Part shown: positions 1 to 6,910 of the stretch, piece by piece
Layout of the letters: each line of letters begins with the position of its first letter
Position numbering within the stretch: position 1 is the stretch's first letter
Source: Deltaproteobacteria bacterium
Lineage (GTDB): Bacteria > Desulfobacterota > Syntrophia > Syntrophales > Smithellaceae
DNA length: 8,051 bases
Assembly: GCA_019136325.1 (NCBI GenBank)
Contig: JAGVUJ010000207.1
Coordinates: 1-8,051 of the forward strand
Reading direction: 5' to 3'
Notes under the pieces: model-generated
Database searches by the model: none
Told to the model about the DNA's origin: nothing
Seen by the model: only the letters and a program-made list of their open reading frames with translations
Position numbers and translations under genes: made by a program

Positions 1-1
1 G

Positions 2-775
2 GTTTTATTCCCCGCCGGAATAGCTGCCGTGGTCATCCTTGCTGTTTTAACATGGCGGCAATGCAGTTTCTGGGAAAATGGCATAACGCTCTTTAGCCAC
101 ACTTTGCAGATAACTAGTAATAATTATTTTGTTCATCATCGTCTCGGCATGGAACTACATAAGAATAAAGATTTCGAACGGGCCATTGCTCATTACAACG
201 AAGCCATCCGTCTTAATCCCGATAGTCCACATTATTATTGTGACAGGGCTGACGCTTATATTGAATCCGGCCAATTCAGTCGCGCCATGGATGACTACGG
301 GCAGGCCATACGTTTGAGACCTTATGAAGGACAATTTTACAGTAACCGGGGCAATGCCTATGCGAAACTTGGTCAGGACAAACTGGCGATGGACGATTAT
401 AACGAAGCCATCCGGATTAGTCCGGACTTGGCCGAGTTATACTATAACAGAGGAACTGCATATGCTGAATTCGGACAGTATCTGCACGCTATAGAAGATT
501 TTGATAAAGCGATCAGCCTTGACCCGGATTTTGTTGATGCCTATTACAATAAAGGGACCCTTTACGCTAAAATCGGTCAGTATCAGCCGGCCATTGAAGA
601 TTTTAATAAGGCCATTAAACTTAAACCTAATTATATCTTAGCCTATCACAGCCGGGCGGTTGCTTATCTCTTTCAGGGTAATAACCAAGATGGTTGCCAT
701 GACGCGCAAAGGCTTTGTGAATGGGGAGACTGCCGACTTTTAGAATTTACCAAGAGCAAAGGTTATTGCCGTTAA
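2..775 (+). CDS. Membrane-anchored TPR protein, C-terminal part (5'-truncated by window)
   Basis: The reading frame is open to the left edge, so the gene begins before the window; the GTG at 29 is not a convincing start. The visible protein begins with the end of a hydrophobic segment (GIAAVVILAVLTW, about 17-55), then a WRQCSFWENGITLFSHTL linker typical of large bacterial membrane proteins with an N-terminal glycosyltransferase-like or TMTC-like multi-pass domain and a C-terminal TPR tail. Five complete 34-residue TPR units follow (about 125-634), each with the G/A-Y...G and AI..Y/F..AI.L.P pattern. A degenerate sixth unit ends in a Cys-rich tail (DGCHDAQRLCEWGDC...GYC) that commonly closes such proteins. 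TPR solenoids bind proteins, so a scaffold or envelope glycosylation role is possible, but the enzymatic half is not visible. No co-directional gene follows for 460 bases, so it probably ends its own transcript. Confidence 0.88.
   Translation, partial: VLFPAGIAAVVILAVLTWRQCSFWENGITLFSHTLQITSNNYFVHHRLGMELHKNKDFERAIAHYNEAIRLNPDSPHYYCDRADAYIESGQFSRAMDDYGQAIRLRPYEGQFYSNRGNAYAKLGQDKLAMDDYNEAIRISPDLAELYYNRGTAYAEFGQYLHAIEDFDKAISLDPDFVDAYYNKGTLYAKIGQYQPAIEDFNKAIKLKPNYILAYHSRAVAYLFQGNNQDGCHDAQRLCEWGDCRLLEFTKSKGYCR
125..634 (+). repeat. Five tandem 34-residue TPR units (102 bp each)
   Basis: The encoded protein repeats every 34 residues with conserved positions G8, Y11, G15, A20, F/Y24, A27 and P32. 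Individual helix-B segments read AIAHYNEAIRLNP, AMDDYGQAIRLRP, AMDDYNEAIRISP, AIEDFDKAISLDP and AIEDFNKAIKLKP. The nucleotide copies have diverged clearly, so this is an old protein-level repeat and not a recent DNA duplication. Confidence 0.85.
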
Positions 776-862
776 TGTCTCTCTGACCTTGTGTCAAATA
801 ACTTCAAGCTATGTTAAAGGAACAAGGACCCAATCTGAACGTGGTACAATATTTTGGGGTAA

Positions 863-1059
863 GATCAAAAATACCAGAAAGAATTTATCGCCGATCTGAA
901 AATGGTTTATTAAGCGCCCATCGAAGACACGGTTGCTTATGAACGGAATAAACTGCTAGCCAAATGAATAAATGGACAATGCCTTTGGTGAACCGGGCTT
1001 TGACAATTTTACGGCCGGCTGTTATGTACGAGAACCGTTTTGATTTGGCGGTGATATGA
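863..1059 (+). pseudogene. IS256-family transposase remnant, internally deleted and frameshifted
   Basis: Two fragments in different frames are visible. From 863 the frame reads DQKYQKEFIADLKMVY, a TAA stop at 911-913, then APIEDTVAYERNKLLAK up to a TGA at 965-967. This resembles the DLKxVYxAPxEExA...L..kW segment of IS256-type transposases, and the TGA stands about where a Trp (TGG) is expected. From 964, in another frame, comes NKWTMPLVNRAL...MYENRFD, ending at the stop 1057-1059. This resembles the family's C-terminus (KKWTMPIxNWxxxLxQxAIxFExRL). The roughly 100 residues normally between the two blocks (KYP...W...FF.YP..IRK.IYTTN.IE) are missing. Recognition is from memory of the family pattern; a protein search would settle it. 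The product cannot be functional. Confidence 0.65.
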
Positions 1060-1090
1060 AAAAAATCCATTCACACAGATTATTTTACAG
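1053..1090 (+). repeat. Right-end-like terminal repeat, copy 1
   Basis: ATGAAAAAAATCCATTCACACAGATTATTTTACA (shown here only in part as ATGAAAAAA...CACACAGATTAT) lies at 1056-1089 and overlaps the stop of the transposase remnant. It is nearly identical to a second copy 56 bases downstream. The placement directly after the transposase C-terminus is where an IS256 right terminal repeat belongs. It is more diverged than copy 2 at its outer end: TTTTACAGCGATC against CTGACACGCTC. Confidence 0.6.
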
Positions 1091-1107
1091 CGATCGGATG
1101 TCGGGCT

Positions 1108-1150
1108 GATTATGAAAAAAGTCATTTACACAGATTATCTGACACGCTCT
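1108..1150 (+). repeat. Right-end-like terminal repeat, copy 2
   Basis: This second copy of the repeat begins ATGAAAAAAGTC at 1112, continues TTTACACAGATTATC, and ends TGACACGCTC. It differs from copy 1 by a few substitutions and one single-base gap over about 33 bases. The outer part, read on the minus strand, gives GAGCGTGTCAGATAA, which looks like an IS256-family terminal inverted repeat. Two right ends in tandem imply either a local duplication or the end of a second lost element. Confidence 0.6.
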
Positions 1151-1227
1151 GTTTTCGTTATCATCAACAAATTTTTTTTAATAATACGTTACCTTTATTG
1201 TTTTTTGACAAGGAGTGTATCTAGGTA

Positions 1228-1245
1228 ATGGTTGGGTGGTCATGA
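1228..1245 (+). other. Possible five-codon leader ORF coupled to the radical SAM gene
   Basis: The best Shine-Dalgarno sequence in the area, AAGGAG at 1210-1215, is too far (26 bases) from the ATG at 1242 of the radical SAM gene. It lies 12 bases before an ATG at 1228 that opens a tiny ORF, MVGWS. Its TGA stop (1243-1245) overlaps the radical SAM start as ATGA, the classic geometry of translational coupling. A spacing of 12 is on the long side, so chance is possible. Confidence 0.3.
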
Positions 1246-2729
1246 GAATAACATTCGTTCATCTGGGAAGAGAAAATCTGGGGATAGAGTATCTCTCAAG
1301 CGTCCTGAAAAAAGCGGGGCACGAAACTTTTTTAGCGCACGATCCCGGCCTTTTCAGCCGTGAGGATAACGTATTCCACATTGCATCCCTGGAAAGGTTC
1401 TTTGACAGGAGAAAATCAGTTCTTGAAACAATAGAGAATACCAATCCGGATGTGGTGGCGTTTTCGGTTTATACGAGCACCTATCAATGGGCGAAACAGA
1501 TAGCGGAGAGCGTCAAGAAAAAAACCGGTGCGAAAACGGTATTCGGCGGCGTGCACGCCACGCTTGTTCCGGAGGTGGTGATTCAAGACGAAGCGGTGGA
1601 TTACGTCATCGAGGGAGAAGGGGAAGACGCTCTTCTGGATTTTGTCGAGGGGTTGTCTTCAAAAAAAGAATCCTGTGATGCGCCGAATGTCTGGTATCGG
1701 GAAAAAGGGGTTGTCGTCCACAACCCGATGCGTTCACCCATCGAGAATCTCGACAGGCTTCCTTTGCCCGACAAGGCATTATTTGAAAACGAGGTGAATC
1801 ACCGCGACGATTATATGATCATGACGAGCAGAGGCTGCAAGTTCAGCTGTAATTATTGCTGCGAATCTTATATGCACTCACTTTATGGAAAAAATTACTA
1901 CAGGCGACGAAGCATTGATTCCGTGATGCATGAATTAACCGAAATGAAGCGGAGATACGATTTTAAAAGAGTCATGTTTTTTGACAGCGTATTTTTTACA
2001 GATAAAAAATGGCTCAGAGACCTTTTGAAAGAATACAAAAGAGAAATTTCCGTGCCTTTCCGTTGTGAAGGTCATGTGGCGTTTGCTGATGAAGACATTC
2101 TTAAATTGATGAAAGACACCGGTTGTTATGGCATTGATTTTGGCGTTCAGACATTCAATGAGCACATCAGAAAAGATATTTTAAACCGTTTTGAAACCAA
2201 TGACCAAATCAAGAAAGCCTTCAACGCTTGTGATAACGCCCGTTTACGGTACGACGTCGATCTTATTCTGGCGCTCCCTTTAATGCGGGAAGAAGATTAT
2301 GTTCTTCCTTTTCAGATCATTAACCCGAAAGGTTATCTGAACCGGATTAAGTGTTTCTCCCTTTCCTACTTTCCCAAACTGCCGATCGTGCAAAAGGCAA
2401 AAGAAATGGGGATGATCAATGAAAGCGACATCGAAGGTTTTGCGCAAGGCGACGTGAGTGATTTTTTCCATACGGATTACATCAAGGCTCCGGCTGCCAA
2501 GATCATGAAGGATAATTTTGAAAAATTATATAAAATATATCCTCTGCTTCCGAATCCTTTGCTGAAGTCCATTTTGAAAAATAAGTATTACCGGTATTTC
2601 CGATTTGTGCCGAAGCCGCTGATTGTCGTCGCCCAATTGATAACGGGCATTTTAAAAAGCGACCTTCGATTTTATACATACATCCATTACTATTTAAACC
2701 AGTTTTTAAAGAGAATCCGTCATCCATAG
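1242..2729 (+). CDS. B12-binding-type radical SAM protein (first of two)
   Basis: A 495-residue protein with the two-domain layout of cobalamin-binding radical SAM enzymes. Residues 1-140 form a Rossmann-like B12-binding-type domain: MRITFVHLG start, NPDVVAFSVYTST (68-80), FGGVHATLVPE (101-111) and DYVIEGEGE (120-128). The radical SAM core spans about 190-370, with the [4Fe-4S] motif C199-KFS-C203-NY-C206 after MTSRG, DFGVQTF (299-305) for SAM contact, and later barrel strands. A fourth cysteine, C207, directly follows the motif. No DxHxxG cobalamin-ligand motif is seen, which is usual in this class. The last 115 residues are basic and aromatic, with a hydrophobic stretch (459-470), suggesting membrane contact. 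ATG 1242 is preferred over GTG 1215 because it gives the canonical N-terminus. Family members methylate or rearrange lipids, tetrapyrroles and natural products; the substrate here is unknown. Confidence 0.88.
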   Translation: MRITFVHLGRENLGIEYLSSVLKKAGHETFLAHDPGLFSREDNVFHIASLERFFDRRKSVLETIENTNPDVVAFSVYTSTYQWAKQIAESVKKKTGAKTVFGGVHATLVPEVVIQDEAVDYVIEGEGEDALLDFVEGLSSKKESCDAPNVWYREKGVVVHNPMRSPIENLDRLPLPDKALFENEVNHRDDYMIMTSRGCKFSCNYCCESYMHSLYGKNYYRRRSIDSVMHELTEMKRRYDFKRVMFFDSVFFTDKKWLRDLLKEYKREISVPFRCEGHVAFADEDILKLMKDTGCYGIDFGVQTFNEHIRKDILNRFETNDQIKKAFNACDNARLRYDVDLILALPLMREEDYVLPFQIINPKGYLNRIKCFSLSYFPKLPIVQKAKEMGMINESDIEGFAQGDVSDFFHTDYIKAPAAKIMKDNFEKLYKIYPLLPNPLLKSILKNKYYRYFRFVPKPLIVVAQLITGILKSDLRFYTYIHYYLNQFLKRIRHP

Positions 2730-2803
2730 CTATTGAAAAACATGTTTTGAGCAGGATTCCTGATCCATTCCCGATTCGGAAAATATCCGGAAAGAAAAAA
2801 CAC

Positions 2804-3781
2804 ATGAATCGTAAAAATCAGGACCGGTTGGGCAATGCAAAAGCCTCATCCCGCAGGATAATCCTGAGGTCACTATTATCCTGGGTGGTCATTATCGCCA
2901 TATTCCTCATCATCTTTTCTCAAATCAGGATGGTGGATGTCCTGGCTGTTCTAAAACAGACAGAGGCTAAATGGGTCTGCATCGCCATACTGTTCTCCCT
3001 GTCGGCCCATTTATTTTTTTCTTCCATCCGCTATCAAAATACTTTAGCCATGATGGGGTATAAACTTTCCTTTTATGAAGCGGTGATCATCAGAATGGGC
3101 TGCAATGCCATCAAGGGTGTTCTTCCTTTTAAGATGGGAGAATTGACGATTCTGGCTTATATGAAAAGGAAGCATGATCTTTCCTATTCCCTGGGAATTT
3201 TTTCATTGCTGTTTGGCTTTTGCCTGAGTCTTATGGCGCTGGTGCTTTACTGTTCTTTCGGCGGAATCTTTTATTTTCAGCGTTTGTCTGTCATCATGAT
3301 TTTTGCTTTGATCTTTGGTCTTCTGGTTTTTTTTATTTCTTTTTGGGGACTTCAGAAGATACCCGGTTTGCTGACCGCTTTTCTGGCCAGGTTTCAAAAA
3401 CTGCCGGCAGAAAGCATTGGCGTCAATGAGCCACTGAAGGCGCAGGGGATCACAAGAATATTTTTTCATTCGCTGGTGATTGAAGGCTCCAAATTGCTCA
3501 TTATCTTTACTTTGTTAAAATCCTTTCATGTGGAAATTCCTTTTGCCGCCCTTCTGTTTTTGGGTTCCGCAGCAATCCTCGCTGCTTATCTTCCCATAAC
3601 CCACTGGAGTCTGGGCATCAGGGAGTCGGCTGTTCTGTTTCTTTTTTCGGGTTACGCCACTCCTGAAAAATTGCTGGCCGGAGGCCTTTTGATCACCTTG
3701 ATTGATGGCCTTCTTCCCGCGATACTTGGATTGTTTTTTATCAAACCTTTTTTAAACGTCCTTTGGGAAAGAAAAAAATAA
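2804..3781 (+). CDS. Polytopic membrane protein, LPG-synthase TM / flippase-like family (UPF0104)
   Basis: A 325-residue integral membrane protein with about eight hydrophobic segments (roughly 24-41, 56-75, 126-152, 162-182, 217-238, 246-265, 274-284 and 289-313). A GVLPFKMGE segment (105-113) and the LPITHWSLGIRESA block (263-276) match the conserved pattern of the lysylphosphatidylglycerol synthase transmembrane family (PF03706-like). No aminoacyltransferase domain follows, so it is a stand-alone membrane unit of the kind often seen beside lipid or glycan pathway genes, and is not an MprF synthase. Start: ATG 2804 has GGAAAG at 2789-2794, nine bases upstream; the upstream TTG at 2747 would add a polar tail with no family support. 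It follows the first radical SAM gene by 74 bases with no terminator visible, so co-transcription is likely. A lipid or polyprenyl-linked substrate is inferred. Confidence 0.82.
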   Translation: MNRKNQDRLGNAKASSRRIILRSLLSWVVIIAIFLIIFSQIRMVDVLAVLKQTEAKWVCIAILFSLSAHLFFSSIRYQNTLAMMGYKLSFYEAVIIRMGCNAIKGVLPFKMGELTILAYMKRKHDLSYSLGIFSLLFGFCLSLMALVLYCSFGGIFYFQRLSVIMIFALIFGLLVFFISFWGLQKIPGLLTAFLARFQKLPAESIGVNEPLKAQGITRIFFHSLVIEGSKLLIIFTLLKSFHVEIPFAALLFLGSAAILAAYLPITHWSLGIRESAVLFLFSGYATPEKLLAGGLLITLIDGLLPAILGLFFIKPFLNVLWERKK

Positions 3782-3859
3782 GCCGAAAGAAATTTTGTTT
3801 GAATCGCTTGTTGATTACATAGACACATGTTATACGAGAAACCGGTTGGCAGAGAGAAT

Positions 3860-5219
3860 ATGAGATTTGCGTGTGTTTTCAATCCATTTCAATATAAGCT
3901 TCATGAAGAGAATCTGAAAGTTGTCCAGCGATATTTCGGGCTCTTTCCTCCTCTCTCGCTGGCGTGGGTCTGTGCGATCGCTGAAAGAGCGGGGCACGAC
4001 GCGCTGCTGATTGACGCTCGCACCCTGCGTTTGACTAAAGAGGATGTATTGGACCGATTGAAACAGTGGAAGCCGGATGTTCTGGGCTTCATGATGACGA
4101 CCTATATGTTCCGCGAAACGCTGGAATGGGTCAATTTTCTCAAAAAACATCTCAAGGTGCCGGTGATGATCGGCGGCTATAATCTGAGGGTTTACCCGAA
4201 CGAATCCCTGTCCGTGGATGGTCCTGATTTCGGTTGTTTCAACAGCGCCTTTTACACCCTGCCGCGATTGCTGGAGGAACTGGAAGGCGGGCGCCGGTTC
4301 GAGGATGTGCCGGGTCTGATTTACAAAGATAACGGTCAGATTAAGATGACCCCTTGCGGCAAGGATCCGGATTTTGACGACTATCCCAATCCCGCGCGGC
4401 ATCTTCTACCCAATGATCTCTATGCCGAATTTACGACCGAGCGCAAGAACTTTACCGTCATGGTTACGAGCAAAGGCTGTCCCAACGGCTGTTTATTTTG
4501 TGAAGCCGGACATACCCCGTACAATCCACGAAGTCCCGAAACTGTCATGGGCGAGATCACGGAGTGCTATGCAAAGTACAATATCCATGAGATAGATTTT
4601 TTTGATTATGATTTTTGCATTGACCGCAAACGGACGGAAGCCATTTGTGACGGGATCATCCGAAGCGGTATGGATATTGCCTGGGCCTGCCGCACCCGCA
4701 TTGACTGTGTTGATGAAGCGCTGCTGCGTAAGATGAAGGCGGCGGGATGTTCGCGCATATACTTCGGCATTGAATCGGGTGTTCAGGAGATTCTGGACCG
4801 GTTGAACAAGGGGATCAGCCTGCGGCAGATTCGCGCTACGATAGAAACGACCCGAGGCCTGGGCATAAAAGCGCTTGGATTTTTTCTCGTCGGATCGCCG
4901 GGTGAGACACGGGAAACTTTTCAGCAAACGGTGAAATTTGCCAAATCCCTGAAACTCGACTACGTGCAGTTCTCCAAGCTGACCGCCAAGCCACTCACCC
5001 CTTACTGGCGGCAGATGGTTCAAAATACGGGTTTCGATTACTGGCGTGAGTACATTCTCGGAGAGCTTTGGCGAATTCAAACGCAAATTCTATGCTTTTC
5101 TGGAAATGATGTTCCGGCAGGAGCAGATCAGCACGCTGGATAAAAATTTTGTTGCCTATCCGGAAGACAGAGGCAAGCTCTGCCTTTACCATCAGAATTT
5201 CAAAAAGAACAAACGTTAG
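3860..5219 (+). CDS. B12-binding-type radical SAM protein (second), with a +1 frameshift near 5069
   Basis: If one base is skipped, the gene encodes 452 residues. The N-terminal B12-binding-type domain (1-145) includes FPPLSLAWVCAIAERAGHD (29-47), KPDVLGFMMTTY (71-82) and VMIGGYN (102-108). The radical SAM core has C207-PNG-C211-LF-C214 after VTSKG, DFFDYDF (246-252), YFGIESG (301-307) and FFLVGSPGET (341-350). The unshifted frame ends at 5143 with a tail (LWRIQTQILCFSGNDV...) unlike the family. Skipping T5069 gives GEFKRKFYAFLEMMF and 49 sensible residues to the TAG at 5217-5219. ATG 3860 is preferred over ATG 3827 because it begins MRFACVFNPF, the usual domain start, with AGAGAG at 3851-3856 just upstream. 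It lies 78 bases after the membrane protein gene. Substrate unknown; lipid or isoprenoid modification is possible from context. Confidence 0.85.
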
Positions 5220-5291
5220 AACCGATTAATCCCGGCAATCGAAAAATTCGTTGCCATGAGATTATTGTGAGCAGACAAAACCTTTTTCAGG

Positions 5292-5320
5292 TTGACAGGC
5301 GGGATGTTCTTCTCTATACG
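5292..5320 (+). promoter_or_regulatory. Sigma70-like promoter for dedA
   Basis: A perfect -35 hexamer TTGACA (5292-5297) stands 17 bases before TATACG (5315-5320), which matches four of six consensus -10 bases including the first TATA. It lies in the 149-base gap before dedA, about 50 bases upstream of its start codon, and would give dedA and the following gene their own transcript. The rest of the gap shows no gene. Confidence 0.6.
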
Positions 5321-5368
5321 GTAACGTCACATTTATTTCTATTTTAAGGTTTTCATCGTACATTACTT

Positions 5369-6022
5369 ATGGATGCGGTTCTCTACGTTATAGATTTTTT
5401 CCTTCACCTGGATAAATACCTGCCGCTGATCATTCAGAGTTTCGGCATCTGGGCCTACGTGATCATCTTTCTCGTTATTTTTTGCGAAACCGGCCTGGTG
5501 GTAACACCCATCCTGCCCGGCGATTCGCTGTTGTTCGCACTGGGCGCATTTGCCGCGCAGGGAGCGTTGAATATTGAAGTTTTACTGATATTACTCTGCA
5601 TCGCCGCTGTCGCGGGAGATACGGTCAACTATTCCATCGGGAAATTTCTCGGTCCCAAGGTGTTTCATTATCCGGACAGCCGCTTTTTCAAACAGGAGTA
5701 TCTGGTGCGGACGCATCAGTTCTACGAAAAGCACGGCGGCAAAACGATTATCATTGCCCGGTTTATTCCCATTATCCGCACCTTCGCCCCTTTTGTGGCC
5801 GGCATCGGCACAATGAAATATCTGCGATTCATCAGCTATAATGTTGTCGGGGGCGTTGCCTGGATTTGTCTGTTTCTACTGGCGGGATATTTCTTCGGCG
5901 GGATTCCCGCCGTCAAAAGAAATTTTACCCTGGTGATCATCGCGATTATCATTATTTCCGTGATGCCGGGTGTCATTGAATATGTCCGGCAGAAATATTT
6001 TGTGTCACACGCAAAAAATTAA
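5369..6022 (+). CDS. dedA: DedA-family inner membrane protein
   Basis: A 217-residue multi-pass protein that I recognise as closely similar to E. coli DedA (219 residues), from the N-terminus ([18 protein letters not shown]) to GVIEYVRQK near the C-terminus. Key family residues are present: acidic E40 in [15 protein letters not shown] and D52 in the same block, and arginines R131 and R137 in [16 protein letters not shown] (130-144). These occupy the positions shown to matter in E. coli DedA-family members such as YqjA. Family members sit in the inner membrane; some recycle lipid carriers such as undecaprenyl phosphate or phospholipids, often driven by protons, and their loss affects envelope integrity. 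ATG 5369 aligns with the E. coli start although no strong ribosome site precedes it (AAGG at 5346-5349 is distant). It is probably co-transcribed with the gene 12 bases downstream. Confidence 0.93.
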   Translation: MDAVLYVIDFFLHLDKYLPLIIQSFGIWAYVIIFLVIFCETGLVVTPILPGDSLLFALGAFAAQGALNIEVLLILLCIAAVAGDTVNYSIGKFLGPKVFHYPDSRFFKQEYLVRTHQFYEKHGGKTIIIARFIPIIRTFAPFVAGIGTMKYLRFISYNVVGGVAWICLFLLAGYFFGGIPAVKRNFTLVIIAIIIISVMPGVIEYVRQKYFVSHAKN

Positions 6023-6034
6023 GAACGGTGCAAC

Positions 6035-6910
6035 ATGAGAAAAAAGTTGCTTTTCCCCCTCCTCGTTTTCGTATTGTTGTTTTGTGCAACGCCGGTTGAC
6101 GCCAAAAACATCTTCAAGATCGGCAGAGACGTTAATATTGCCGAAGGCCAGCGGGTGGACAGCGTCATAACCATCGGCGGGCAGATCACCGTCGGGGGAC
6201 TGGTTGAAAAGCATGTTGTCGCCCTGGGCGGCTCCGTCGTGATCACCCGTGAAGCCGTGGTGCGGGGCAACGTGGTTACGGTCGGCGGAATTGTTGCGCG
6301 GGGCAATGGCGCCCAGATATACGGCAGCGTCACAGAAGTGAACTCCGCGAACTTTTTGGCCGCTGTTTCTTCAGCTTTTTACGATCAAGAGGAAGAATGG
6401 TCCTGGCTGACGGATATCATCTACTTTTGTTTTTTCACTTTCCTCTTAACGCTGTCGCTGCTGATGACGTTTTTGTTTCCCCGCCCGTTGAACGCGATCA
6501 TCGTTTCCGTTGCCGGCCATAAAGCAAAATCCTTTTTCTGGGGGATGCTCGGCGTTCTGATCATTGCTCCTTTGTTTATGCTGCTTGCGCTTTCCTTTAT
6601 CGGCATTCCATTGATTCCACTAGCTTTTTCCCTTGTGCTGCTGGCATTTATTTTCGGATTTCTGGCGATGAGCGCCCTTTTGGGGAGGTTTGTATTGACT
6701 AATTCTTTTCTTCACCATCGAGAATCGCTGATGAAAGAAACCCTGCTGGGCATGATTTTGTGGTGGATCATCGGCTGGGCGCCTTTTTACACGGGCATGC
6801 TGGTTAAGGCCGCGGTCATCACCATCGGTTTCGGCGGCGTTTTGATTGCCCTATTCGACCGTGGCCGTGACCGTCATAAAACGGCGCATCAGACTTTTCC
6901 GCATCAATAA
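6035..6910 (+). CDS. Exported bactofilin-like beta-domain protein with C-terminal membrane helices
   Basis: A 291-residue protein with a Sec signal peptide (MRKK, then a hydrophobic core to residue 18, with likely cleavage after TPVDA at 23). Residues 30-105 are short Gly/Val-rich repeats (VDSVITIGGQITVGGLVEKHV..., VVALGGSVVI, VVTVGGIVARG) of the kind that builds a small beta-helix, as in bactofilins and related polymer-forming domains. About four or five membrane segments follow: 127-148, 168-189, 191-215, 236-252 and 258-274. The segment LALSFIGIPLIPLA (184-197) is typical of this uncharacterised membrane family. The beta domain should therefore face the periplasm, unlike cytoplasmic bactofilins. 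The C-terminal 17 residues are polar, with several His and Arg. It starts 12 bases after dedA, so it shares its transcript. A role in envelope organisation is likely but unproven. Confidence 0.8.
   Translation: MRKKLLFPLLVFVLLFCATPVDAKNIFKIGRDVNIAEGQRVDSVITIGGQITVGGLVEKHVVALGGSVVITREAVVRGNVVTVGGIVARGNGAQIYGSVTEVNSANFLAAVSSAFYDQEEEWSWLTDIIYFCFFTFLLTLSLLMTFLFPRPLNAIIVSVAGHKAKSFFWGMLGVLIIAPLFMLLALSFIGIPLIPLAFSLVLLAFIFGFLAMSALLGRFVLTNSFLHHRESLMKETLLGMILWWIIGWAPFYTGMLVKAAVITIGFGGVLIALFDRGRDRHKTAHQTFPHQ

Larger units (their letters stand above)
791..1150 (+). mobile_element. Decayed IS256/mutator-family insertion sequence
   Basis: This stretch has no intact gene but holds the remains of one insertion sequence. 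Two pieces of an IS256-type transposase are present (863-1059), followed by terminal-repeat-like sequence ending near 1150 (TTTACACAGATTATCTGACACGCTC). Near the left limit, GTGTCAAATAA (791-801) matches the reverse complement of the right-end core (GTGTCAGATAA) at 10 of 11 bases, as an inverted left end would. At about 360 bp, against roughly 1.3 kb for an intact element, most of the transposase gene, including the part expected to carry its catalytic acidic residues, has been lost. The outer limits are inferred; no target-site duplication was identified. Confidence 0.55.

Noticed and set aside
885..1070. 61-residue minus-strand open frame in the intergenic gap
   Set aside because: It lies opposite the transposase remnant and has no recognisable features; the + strand remnant explains the region better.
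1053..1150. CRISPR-like array from the doubled repeat
   Set aside because: There are only two diverged copies, no cas genes and no palindromic repeat; the IS-end explanation fits position and sequence.
1205..1231. TTGACA at 1205-1210 as a -35 box for the first radical SAM gene
   Set aside because: No acceptable -10 hexamer lies 16-18 bases downstream, and transcription would start at or after the ribosome site and start codon.
2747..2803. TTG start 19 codons upstream for the flippase-like membrane protein
   Set aside because: It would add a polar, proline-rich stretch not typical of the family, whereas ATG 2804 has GGAAAG at suitable spacing.
3830..4402. 190-residue minus-strand open frame opposite the B12-binding-type domain
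   Set aside because: It is antisense to a well-supported domain, with no start context or motif of its own.
4493..5086. 197-residue minus-strand open frame inside the second radical SAM gene
   Set aside because: The + strand carries unmistakable radical SAM motifs through this region; the minus-strand translation shows no family pattern.
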